A stretch of DNA of 64,000 nt, from positions 3,988,579-4,052,578 of the forward strand of contig NC_133486.1 in assembly GCF_025370935.1 (NCBI RefSeq), read 5' to 3'. Below, in pieces: positions 57,120 to 64,000 of the stretch. The number at the start of each line of letters is the position of its first letter. Within the stretch, counting starts at the first letter, position 1. This DNA is from Choristoneura fumiferana (Eukaryota > Arthropoda > Insecta > Lepidoptera > Tortricidae). Made by a program: the position numbers and the translations under genes. Below the pieces are notes generated by a model. That model searched no databases. It saw only the letters and a list, made by a program, of their open reading frames with translations, and had not been told where the DNA came from.

Positions 57120-57298
57120 TTCACGACGATACGTCAAAAAAGTGAACGTCAATTCCGTCAAATCAAAATTTATCAAAATCAAAAACTTCAAAATGGCGTC
57201 AGCGTTTGTTTGCTAAGTAAAATGCGATAATTTCGGTTTTCGTTTCGATAATATAATATTCTCCTGTAGATTGAAAAGCAGCTTTTTTTTCAGAGCAG
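57120..57298 (+). promoter_or_regulatory. probable promoter and non-coding first exon of Bap111
   Basis: A transposon-poor stretch directly upstream of the gene ends in CAGAGCAG|GTAAGA, a strong donor at 57299. The next acceptor (TTTTACAG, exon from 57798) lies 13 bp before the ATG, so a 5'-UTR intron of about 499 bp (57299-57797) is inferred. CAAAATGGCGTC at 57190-57201 matches the shape of a Pho/YY1-type site (AANATGGCG). It would also act as a 7-codon upstream ORF (57193-57216, stop TAA) if it is transcribed. The transcription start is not visible from sequence alone. No TATA box is evident. Confidence 0.5.
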
Positions 57299-57810
57299 GT
57301 AAGATTATTTTTAACTCGATTTATTAACTTAGGTTCTAACTTAGAAGAAGCTTAATTTCGTCTATACTAGTTTTATCAATACAATACAATAACCTTATAA
57401 GGAGTTAGCCTTTTACCCGTGACTTTGTGGTGTACGCAATAAAAGTAGACATTAATCAAGGTTTATAGTAACTAAACATCAAATTTCTTACAAATCCGTC
57501 GAGCAGTCTGAAGAATTTACTAACTTCCCGACCTACTAAACTTTCGCAGGTTATAATATAGTAGGATAATATTTAGAATTTTCTGATTATAACTATTATA
57601 ATACTTATATACTTTGCAAATATTCACATGTAGCACAATGAACAGTGAGATTCGATAAGCAATTGTGGAGTTAAAAATGATCTGCCTACCCTCTTATTGC
57701 ATTGGTGTTATTCACTAATAGATTATTTTCAGCTCCAGAAGTACTCCCAACTGTGCTAAGAACTGTTAATAAATAGAAGTTCTATATTATTTTACAGATT
57801 GCAGGGCATC

Positions 57811-57877
57811 ATGGCAGCCCCAGCAAATTACAAACAAAACACATCAATGTCGATGCCCAGTCCACAGACCAACCCGC
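57811..57877 (+). CDS. Bap111: Bap111 coding exon 1
   Basis: Starts with ATGGCAGCCCCAGC and encodes MAAPANYKQNTSMSMPSPQ followed by TNP. It ends in phase 1 before the donor GTTTGT at 57878. Short, polar, Ser/Pro/Met-rich N-termini like this are usual for insect BAP111. The exon probably begins at 57798, after TTTTACAG, with 13 nt of 5' UTR. The donor is weaker than average (GTTTGT). Confidence 0.85.
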
Positions 57878-60800
57878 GTTTGTATTTTTCTTTAAAAGTT
57901 ATAACAACATTCATGACAGTTTTTCTTACCATTGCATTACTGTACTTATTAACGTGTTTAGTTTATCCCTAATTAGACTTAGTTGTTGTTAGATACTAAC
58001 TGTTAACATACCAAAGTACTGAAGTGGAAGCCTTAGCAAGCTTGCACGGCCGAGTACAGTCCTTGGTATTGCTGGTCTAACTATCGCCGCATTGTTCCAA
58101 TGCATGAATCCAAATCTATGCTTTTTTTTAAAGTTTGCATTAGTAACAAATCTTTTAATTTCAGTTACTTTTGATTCCTTGCCCATCTAGACTTATCTTA
58201 TGTTGGTTTTGTTTCATGTTTTGTTATGTCAATACAGACTACATGATTGCGGGGCCCCCAATGAGTTTCGGTATGATGAAAGGTAATGCCAAATTATTGA
58301 TCTATGTTATTTATTTTTCAAAATTGTTCTCACACTCATTCTGTTTTGGATCTAGGTTATCTTTGGGGATTTAAAATAGTAATAGCACAAAATTTTCAAA
58401 TTTCCACATCACCAACTTTCATTGCAATCATCATTTTTTATGTGTATTGTTGTACCTTTAATTTCTGCTGTTTAAAGCCTTTTTAACGCCGTATTAATAT
58501 AATTCTTGCTAGTCTACTGCTGCTCACACATTTCTGATTAACATTTCTGTTACATTAGGCATTAGTGCATTATTACAATTTATTTTGCCCTCACCTGACT
58601 CCTGTCCTATTCCCTTATGCTTTTTGTTTTTTCTTTCATTGTATTGCGGCTGCTTGGCTTGAAGGCGGTATGAATGCACCGCCGCACCATAACCAATACC
58701 AGTACCACCCGCAATACCAAGCTGGTCCTCCGATGGGCCACGGGGGTTACGGAGGGTGGCAGCCTCCGCAACAACCGGGCCGTTTCGGTGCAGAGAGCGC
58801 GCGGCGCGCGACCACAGGAGGCGCCGGCGGAGGACAGGGCGCCCAGGCGGGCAAGGATGACAAGACCAGCCCATTCGTGTCCTCATTGCATTCACATCCT
58901 GGATTCCAACCACAAAAGATCGGGAAAGGCGCTGGTGCGGTGAGTTCACTTTAATTCCTTAATCTAGTCTTGAGTTGGCTATGGCCTTAAAATTTAATTT
59001 TTCCTGGTCTTTGTTTTCAGTCAGAACTAGGCTCTTTATGCAACTGTCCAAAGAAAACAAATTATTGTGTATTAAAAATTTAGTTTATCTATGGTTGACT
59101 TTGGCAACCATTTTATGACCAAAATATTTTCCATCCTTAATTTACTAATGTACTGGAAACAGTAACTGCAGGAATCCTATCCTATAATTACAATATAAGT
59201 ATTCAAACCTAACTCGTAAATTTCAGGGCGCCGGGCTTCCCAAGCCGCCGAAGCCGCCAGAAAAGCCCCTTATGCCATACATGCGCTACTCCCGCCGCGT
59301 GTGGGACAGTGTTAAGGCAGCCCATCCTGACCTGAAGCTGTGGGAGATCGGACGCATTATCGGAAGCATGTGGAGGGACCTCCCGGAGACAGAGAAAGCC
59401 GTGTTTGTTGATGAATATGAAGCTGAGAAGGTAGGATTTTTTTTATTTATCGAAATTTGTTTGGTTTTTAAATTTACTACTGAACAACTTACTTACTTAC
59501 AACACCTGATGGTTAATGCAGATGGGGCCAAAGATATAGCACACTGTTTAAATAACATCATAATTATTCACTCAGACCTTGAATTGTGCTAAATTGTATT
59601 AAATGTCGTCAAGTTTGTAGAAAGATCATTAGCCTGGTGATTATGATGATGATGATGATGATTATGTCCAGTAAAACACTTATATTACTTATATTATTAG
59701 ACTATTCAGCAAGGGAACTGTGCCTGCATGCATACATTGGAATGTGTGTAGGTATGTATCTTACATCAATTAAGTACTTTTTATTATAACAACGGAATTC
59801 TACCCACTTTACTTTATTATGATCTATATTATGACAAAAGAACCTTAGAAAATTGTTATCTAACTCAATCAACTTGAAGAAATTATATCTAAAGTTTACT
59901 TTGCAATCAGGCGCAGTACACTGAAATGTTGAAAGCGTACCAATCCTCGCCTGCATATTTACAGTGGCTGGCTCATAAATCTCGAGGTACTATTTCAACC
60001 ATGAATGTATGGGAGCCATTTTGTGTGTAATACCATGCCTCACGACACCGCTTTATGTAACAACGGGTTTTACGGGCTAGTTTTAATAAAAGCCTTTTAC
60101 TATTTTATTTTATCGAATATGATCTAAGATGGCCTCTTTTTATTAAATGAGTAAGTAAGCTAACACTTATACCATTCTTGTTAATGAACTAAAATAATTT
60201 CTTTTCTCACCCCCGACCGCACGCGCACGCGACGCGTTTGGGTCGCGGGTGAGCAAAGAAATTCTTTTAGTTCAATGATATGGACCTCCGCAAATTTACG
60301 CCTGATTCCATTCTTGTTGTTTCGCTGAGGATGCATCTCTCTTGTCACTTAGAAAGGGATGAACTGCGTGCCTGAGCCAATTCAAATTCAAATGATTTAT
60401 TCAGTAAATAGGCCGCAATGGGCACTTTTACACGTCATTTTTTTAAACTACCAGCGCTTTCGGAAGGACCATCATTGCCAAGAAGAATGCGCCGCAAGAA
60501 ACTTGGCAGAAAGTCATTTTTTCATAATAAGTAATATAATTACAAATAAAATACTTAAAAACTATATTATACAATTAAAGAAAAAAAATACAAGAAATAA
60601 TAATAATAAAAATACAGGGATGTATTGGGGTCCCTTAGTTACAATCGGGTTTGTTGTGCTAACCTTTCTATTACAGAAATTAAGATGAAACTAGGGTGAC
60701 TATATGATTTCTAGTTTTAGCTTGGTTACTTAGATCATTTAGAATAAAAGGCCATGTTCTATTCAGTTTCAATACCTAATTTAAAAGAAAAAATAGTAAG

Positions 60801-63800
60801 AGGTTTTAAATCAATGTTGGTACCCAACCCATTGTGACAATGACAATTCACTGCAATAAAGTACTCTGTATCTGTAAAGTTCCATTTTTAGGGTATATAA
60901 ATATTCACTGTATATTAAATTGCACAGTACTTACATAATTGATATTTTAATAGTACAGTCAGTAACGAAAGTGGGTAAGAGTTTGTGGAGCTCAAAATGA
61001 TCTATTTTCCAGTAGAGTCATGTGTAGATCGTTTTGGCCTACTTAAACGTGCTCGTCGACTTCTGTTGCTGAATGTACAGTTTGATCCCCATATCTTATA
61101 TTTATGATCATGCATAATTAAATTATTATATACCCACTTCATGGTTATATCAACAACAGTACCTGACTTTTACCTATGATAATGACAACATGGCAGTCCT
61201 TTTAATTTCATATTTGTTTCAAATAGTTTTAAAATTGAATAGTAGATTCTTTAATCCGTCACTTAGATTAACATAATTTTTTACACGTATTTTTCATTTG
61301 TTAATTAAACAAAAAATGACGAAGTTCGTCAAAGTTTGAGGGCCCGTGATGTCGCGCCGAGCTAAGCAGTGTCGCACGCCGGAATATTTACTGACTACAT
61401 CTTCATAATTTTTTTATTCCAAATTTTTTTTTTCGAGACGTAAGTGCACCTGTGTGACTATGCCAGCCTCATTGAAAGACTCGATGGCCACATTCATCTA
61501 ACACTTCTATTGCGATGTCCAGGTTATCTGGCTGCAAAGGAGTGCTTGATAAATGTAAATTCATACTGCGTCCAACTCAAAATAATATTCACTGCACCAT
61601 TGAACAGGTCCAAATCACTCAAATACCTCACACTCCACCAAAAAATGTACTAAGTCCTCAATTCTATTACAATCCATGCACATTGGGGATTGAATGATTG
61701 AATTGATTTTTGTTTAATTGGCAAAAGAAAAAACACATCCAATATTGTCTGATCGAACTGGATGGAGTAGGTAATTAGAATTGGTTAAGACACTATCCTT
61801 ATTGCCTTATATCAAAGAGCCTGCCGTGTCGTCACCTCCCTACCGACCAGTGACTAACATAGCACAGTGTAACCTCTAATTTTGTCTCCACATGCACGTC
61901 ACCTCATTTATATCGGGCACTATAGTCGGAGTACGAAAAGAGTTTGAAGGCCTACCACAATTCACCGGCCTACTTGGCGTACGTTGCCGCGAAAAATAAG
62001 GCCGTAGGTAAGGGAAGCATGCTTGTGGGTCTTGCATGCGTGTGTGTGGTCTGCTGGTGTAATGTAGATATACAACATTTGCTGAAAATCTAGATAAATT
62101 CTACGACAGTATGATAATGTACAAGATGCTTTTAATTATGTAATTACAACTGTGGGCAGACTAACAATGGGGCGGAAAGGGCGGCCCGCCCCCGGGCTTC
62201 AGTTCCGGGGGGCCTCCAACCAAATCAACACAAGTTCTCATGATAAAGTCTTGATTCTTCAACAAGGCCAAAAATGTGTTTAGTACATCAACTTGTAATA
62301 CTGGGAGGCCTCATTTAGCTTTGCCGCCCCGGGCCCTGAAAGTGCTTAGTCCGCCTCTGTGTATAATGAAAATTCGTTTACCCTTTATTTTGACAGCTTA
62401 AAACTCAAAACCCAGGTTTCTTTCATATGTAGCAGTAATTTGGTCTTGCATGCTAACTTCATTGAACAAGTTTTGCGTTTCTGTTGTTGTTGTTTTTTTA
62501 ATTGCAAAACATTCTTGAAATTTTTCACTATATCTCTAAATGCAATAATGATAAAAATAATAGCTATTTGCTATTTCCCTCTCTTCTCAAGCCTCATTTA
62601 GATGGTGCTAAAAATACCGTGCGATTTGCGTTACATTGCTGTGAAGTTGCACGTATTTCTCACTGTCTAAATTAATCTTTATAGGGTTAGGTATTAATAC
62701 ATCATTGTGTCAGTAGTAGGTAATTTGGAGGAAGAGAGCTCCAGTAAGAAGGGAAGCTCGCAGAAGGAGCAGCAGCAACAGGACCGGAGAATCGATATAC
62801 AGCCAGCGGAGGATGAAGAGGGTATGTTGCATTTCAGTTGTTAATAGTTTTCTGGCTTGAATTACTCGCTGTAATTCCGTTAGTTCCTTTGTTTTCATGC
62901 TAATATTTTTCCTTTTTAGGGTTCCGTAGCCAAAATGGCAAAAACGGAACCCGGAACCCTTATATTTTCTCCATGTCTGTCTCTGTCCGTCCGTCCGCGG
63001 CTTTGTTTAGAGACTATCAGTGCCAGAAAACTGTAATTTTGCATATATGTAGCAACTATGCCGACAAATTGGTAACAAAAAATTTTTTAGGGTACCTCCC
63101 GACATAAAGTGGGGGGTGTTTCTTTTTTCTCCTGTAACTCTATAGTATGGGGTATCGTTGAATTAATCTTTTAAAATCATTGCGAGGTTGGGAAAACGTT
63201 TTTTCGATTCAGTAATTCGTTTGCGAAAATATTCAACTTTAAAGCACAAATTATCATTAAACTCGGATTTCCCAATTCTAAAAGCTAATTCCCCAATTCT
63301 AAAACTATTGGTTTGTAAATTTTGAAAAATTCATGGTGTCAGCCAGCAATTATATCAAACTTACAAGGAAAACTATAACGGCTAAGTTTTCTAGAGAATT
63401 ATTGTAGTTTAAGCATAAATAGCAGCCTGAAGTATAAAATATACCTAAACTTGGAAGATTCCGTACAAAATACAAAATTAATAGAAAAATATTACTTGAT
63501 TTCTTCGTCACAGCTACGGAACCTTATATTGGGCGTGTCCGCCACGCTCCTGGCGCCGTTTTTTTTTGAACTGCCAAAGGAACTACTAGATTGCGAAAAA
63601 AACTACTAGATTACAAAATTGCAAATTTAATAAAACTTAGAGATAATACCGAATACAAGGTTAGACTAAGGCCATCTGGTAATTCATGAGACTAAGTAAT
63701 TCTTATACAATAAAATTATCATGTTATTTACTGCCCTATGAATGAAATGATTGACTGTACAGTTGTAAAAAGAGTTTTAGTATGAACATTTTATGTAGTT

Positions 63801-63972
63801 AAAATCTTTTATTATACATATTTTATTTTAATTACAGACCAAGATGAAGGGCTGTCAGTGAAGCATATTGCGTACGCGCGTTACTTGCGCAACCACCGGC
63901 TGATCAACGAAAATATTCTCTGACACAGTCGTGCCGGACGTGCGGTCCGTGGTTACTACCGCTAGGATGCAG
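57811..63972 (+). CDS. Bap111: SMARCE1/BAP111 (dalao), HMG-box SWI/SNF subunit, 5' part of gene
   Basis: Spliced gene with coding exons 57811-57877, 58238-58282, 58665-58939, 59227-59430, then either 59911-59986 or 61926-62007, then 62720-62821 and 63838-63972. All junctions are GT-AG and phases agree. The product is the HMG-box DNA-binding subunit of the nuclear SWI/SNF (BAP/PBAP) remodelling complex. Residues 1-129 are a Gly/Pro/Gln/His-rich leader. Residues 130-197 carry the HMG box, with MPYMRYSRRVWD, DLKLWEIGRIIG and MWRDLPETEK, which is diagnostic for SMARCE1. It is followed by the family motif KAYHNSPAYLAY, then IDIQPAED, HIAYARYLRNHRL and, one frame over, VVPDVRSVVTTARMQ. The ATG has A at -3 and G at +4. 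The coiled-coil C-terminal half lies beyond the window. An in-frame TGA at 63921 is probably an assembly error. Introns hold MITEs, a LINE tail and a large dispersed repeat. Family assignment is very secure. Confidence 0.96.
58238..58282 (+). CDS. Bap111: Bap111 coding exon 2
   Basis: A 45-nt exon between AATACAG and GTAATG. With the split codon from exon 1 it reads HYMIAGPPMSFGMMK and ends in phase 1. The Gly/Pro/Met-rich composition matches the low-complexity leader of the family. Because it is so short it is easily missed by gene finders. Confidence 0.82.
58665..58939 (+). CDS. Bap111: Bap111 coding exon 3 (Gly/Gln/His-rich leader)
   Basis: Entered in phase 1 after TGAAG and ended in phase 0 before GTGAGT. 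It encodes a Gln/Tyr/His/Gly/Pro-rich low-complexity segment (for example GYGGWQPPQQPGRFG), then a Gly/Ala-rich run, then DDKTSPFVSSLHSHPGFQPQ. GC content jumps far above the flanking introns. The acceptor lacks a strong polypyrimidine run, so the exact 5' edge is a little less certain. The open frame continues upstream to 58565, but that part is intronic. Confidence 0.88.
59227..59430 (+). CDS. Bap111: Bap111 coding exon 4 (HMG box)
   Basis: A 204-nt symmetric phase-0 exon between TTTCAG and GTAGGA encoding 68 residues. Conserved features are PPEKPLMPYMRYSRRVW at the start of the box, the invariant Trp/Lys positions of helix 1, HPDLKLWEIGRIIGSMWRDL (helices 1-2), and DEYEAEK entering helix 3. 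This is a SMARCE1-type, non-sequence-specific HMG box that binds minor-groove or cruciform DNA. Helix 3 is completed by the alternative exon that follows. Confidence 0.96.
59911..59986 (+). CDS. Bap111: Bap111 alternative exon 5a (divergent version)
   Basis: A 76-nt exon between TTGCAATCAG and GTACTA, entering in phase 0 and leaving in phase 1, encoding AQYTEMLKAYQSSPAYLQWL followed by AHKSR. It aligns without gaps to the exon at 61926-62007, with 12 of 25 residues identical, including KAY and SPAYL. It is the more divergent of the two compared with the vertebrate motif. It follows directly on the HMG box and would alter helix 3 and the adjoining tail. Clean splice sites and an undamaged frame argue that it is functional. 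Confidence 0.85.
60178..60290. mobile_element. MITE 'CTCACCC..GACC' in Bap111 intron
   Basis: TTGTTAATGAACTAAAATAA and TTTCTTTTCTCACCCCCGAC pair with GTCGCGGGTGAGCAAAGAAA and TTCTTTTAGTTCAATGATAT. A half copy (GGTCGCGGGTGAGCAAAGTA) is at 8318-8385. It lies between the two alternative exons. Confidence 0.65.
60380..60530 (-). mobile_element. LINE 3' end in Bap111 intron
   Basis: AATTCAAATTCAAATGATTT, TAGGCCGCAATGGGCACTTT, CAAGAAGAATGCGCCGCAAG and AAACTTGGCAGAAAGTC. In reverse it ends with TTTGAATTTGAATT, a short-repeat tail typical of CR1/jockey-like LINEs. It lies in the intron between the two alternative exons. Confidence 0.6.
60955..61080. repeat. short imperfect inverted repeat in Bap111 intron
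   Basis: GTACAGTCAGTAACGAAAGT and, at the right, ACTTCTGTTGCTGAATGTAC. The outer pairing is imperfect. AAAATGATCT and AGATCGTTTT pair inside. It is possibly a decayed MITE. Confidence 0.4.
61926..62007 (+). CDS. Bap111: Bap111 alternative exon 5b (canonical version)
   Basis: An 82-nt exon between CACTATAG and GTAAGG, entering in phase 0 and leaving in phase 1. It encodes SEYEKSLKAYHNSPAYLAYV and then AAKNKAV, nearly matching the conserved KAYHNSPAYLAY motif of SMARCE1. It has the same phases as 5a but is two codons longer. Joining 5a to 5b gives TAA at 61997. Skipping both gives TGA at 63859. Exactly one version must therefore be spliced in to keep the frame. Confidence 0.92.
62150..62356. 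mobile_element. hAT-like MITE in Bap111 intron
   Basis: Left GGGCAGACTAACAATGGGGC and right GAAAGTGCTTAGTCCGCCTC form imperfect terminal repeats, with GC-rich shoulders and an AT-rich middle, like 54603-54826. The TSD is not recognisable. It is located between exon 5b and exon 6. Confidence 0.55.
62720..62821 (+). CDS. Bap111: Bap111 coding exon 6
   Basis: A 102-nt exon after CAGTAGTAG, in phase 1 at both ends, with donor GTATGT at 62822. It encodes NLEEESSSKKGSSQKEQQQQ followed by DRRIDIQPAEDEE. The motif IDIQPAED matches the SMARCE1 segment after the HMG box, and the Ser/Lys/Gln-rich linker is insect-specific in appearance. Three TAG triplets sit at the acceptor, so small acceptor slippage is possible, but only the last keeps the frame. 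Confidence 0.9.
62914..63567 (-). mobile_element. dispersed repeat R1 in Bap111 intron 6
   Basis: TTTTTAGGGTTCCGTAGCCA, GTCCGTCCGTCCGCGGCTTT, AAAGTGGGGGGTGTTTCTTT and GTGTCCGCCACGCTCCTGGC. It is a full-length reverse copy taking up over half of the intron between exons 6 and 7. Confidence 0.8.
63838..63972 (+). CDS. Bap111: Bap111 coding exon 7, with apparent 1-nt insertion
   Basis: Exon from after TTACAG to before GTACGC. Frame 1 reads DQDEGLSVKHIAYARYLRNH followed by RLIN and then runs into TGA at 63921. The conserved continuation (SDTVVPDVRSVVTTARMQ) is present from 63918 in the next frame and ends exactly at the donor in phase 0. Dropping one A from the AAAA run at 63910-63913 unites the two. 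The simplest reading is a homopolymer assembly or sequencing error; a real frameshift allele is the alternative. Confidence 0.9.
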
Positions 63973-64000
63973 GTACGCTCAGCACACTGTTTAGGTTATC

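Noticed and set aside
58565..58664. Upstream in-frame ATG extending exon 3
   Set aside because: Upstream part is AT/pyrimidine-rich intron. Phase-compatible splicing from exon 2 joins at 58665.
58524..58949. 141-codon minus-strand ORF
   Set aside because: Shadow of Bap111 exon 3, whose + frame and splice sites are well supported.
59431..59592. Read-through of the HMG exon into the intron (106-codon ORF end)
   Set aside because: A good donor (GTAGGA) sits exactly where conservation stops.
59643..59664. GATGATGATGATG tract in the Bap111 intron as an RTE/SINE tail
   Set aside because: No recognisable SINE or LINE body is attached; treated as a simple repeat.
1..64000. CRISPR array, bacterial operon, rRNA genes
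   Set aside because: No regularly spaced direct repeats with unique spacers, no operon-like gene packing and no rRNA sequence; everything fits an insect nuclear genome.

Overview
The window looks like AT-rich, repeat-dense lepidopteran (moth or butterfly) DNA. The evidence is the mix of tRNA-derived SINEs with GATGAT tails, RTE-like LINE ends, a Lep1-like Helitron, many palindromic MITEs, and one conserved metazoan gene with insect-style exons. I cannot name the species. There are no bacterial operons, ribosome binding sites, rRNA genes, functional tRNA genes or CRISPR arrays.

The only confidently recognised host gene is at the right edge, on the + strand. It is the lepidopteran SMARCE1/BAP111 (dalao), the HMG-box subunit of the SWI/SNF (BAP/PBAP) chromatin remodeller. 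A likely non-coding first exon ends at 57298. The ATG is at 57811, coding exons run to 63972, and the gene continues past the window. Two homologous versions of one exon (59911-59986 and 61926-62007) share splice phase. Including both, or neither, gives a premature stop, so they look like a mutually exclusive exon pair. The last visible exon carries an apparent one-base insertion that puts a TGA inside a conserved stretch.

Positions 1-57100 are almost entirely intergenic. They hold SINE copies, LINE 3' ends (RTE-like RT remnants at 18395-18835 and 20838-21517), Penelope-like fragments with a hammerhead-like fold (9676-10195, 13157-13307), a dispersed 'GGAACCCTAAAAA' repeat, Helitron-like elements, a 340-bp (TC)n tract and many hairpin MITEs. 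One weak candidate host gene, an 81-codon minus-strand reading frame at 42397-42642, sits in a GC-richer island.

Positions 28334-34612 and 34713-41637 are near-identical copies on either side of a gap of exactly 100 N. This looks like two overlapping contig ends that were scaffolded without being merged, so copy number and feature counts there should be treated with caution.
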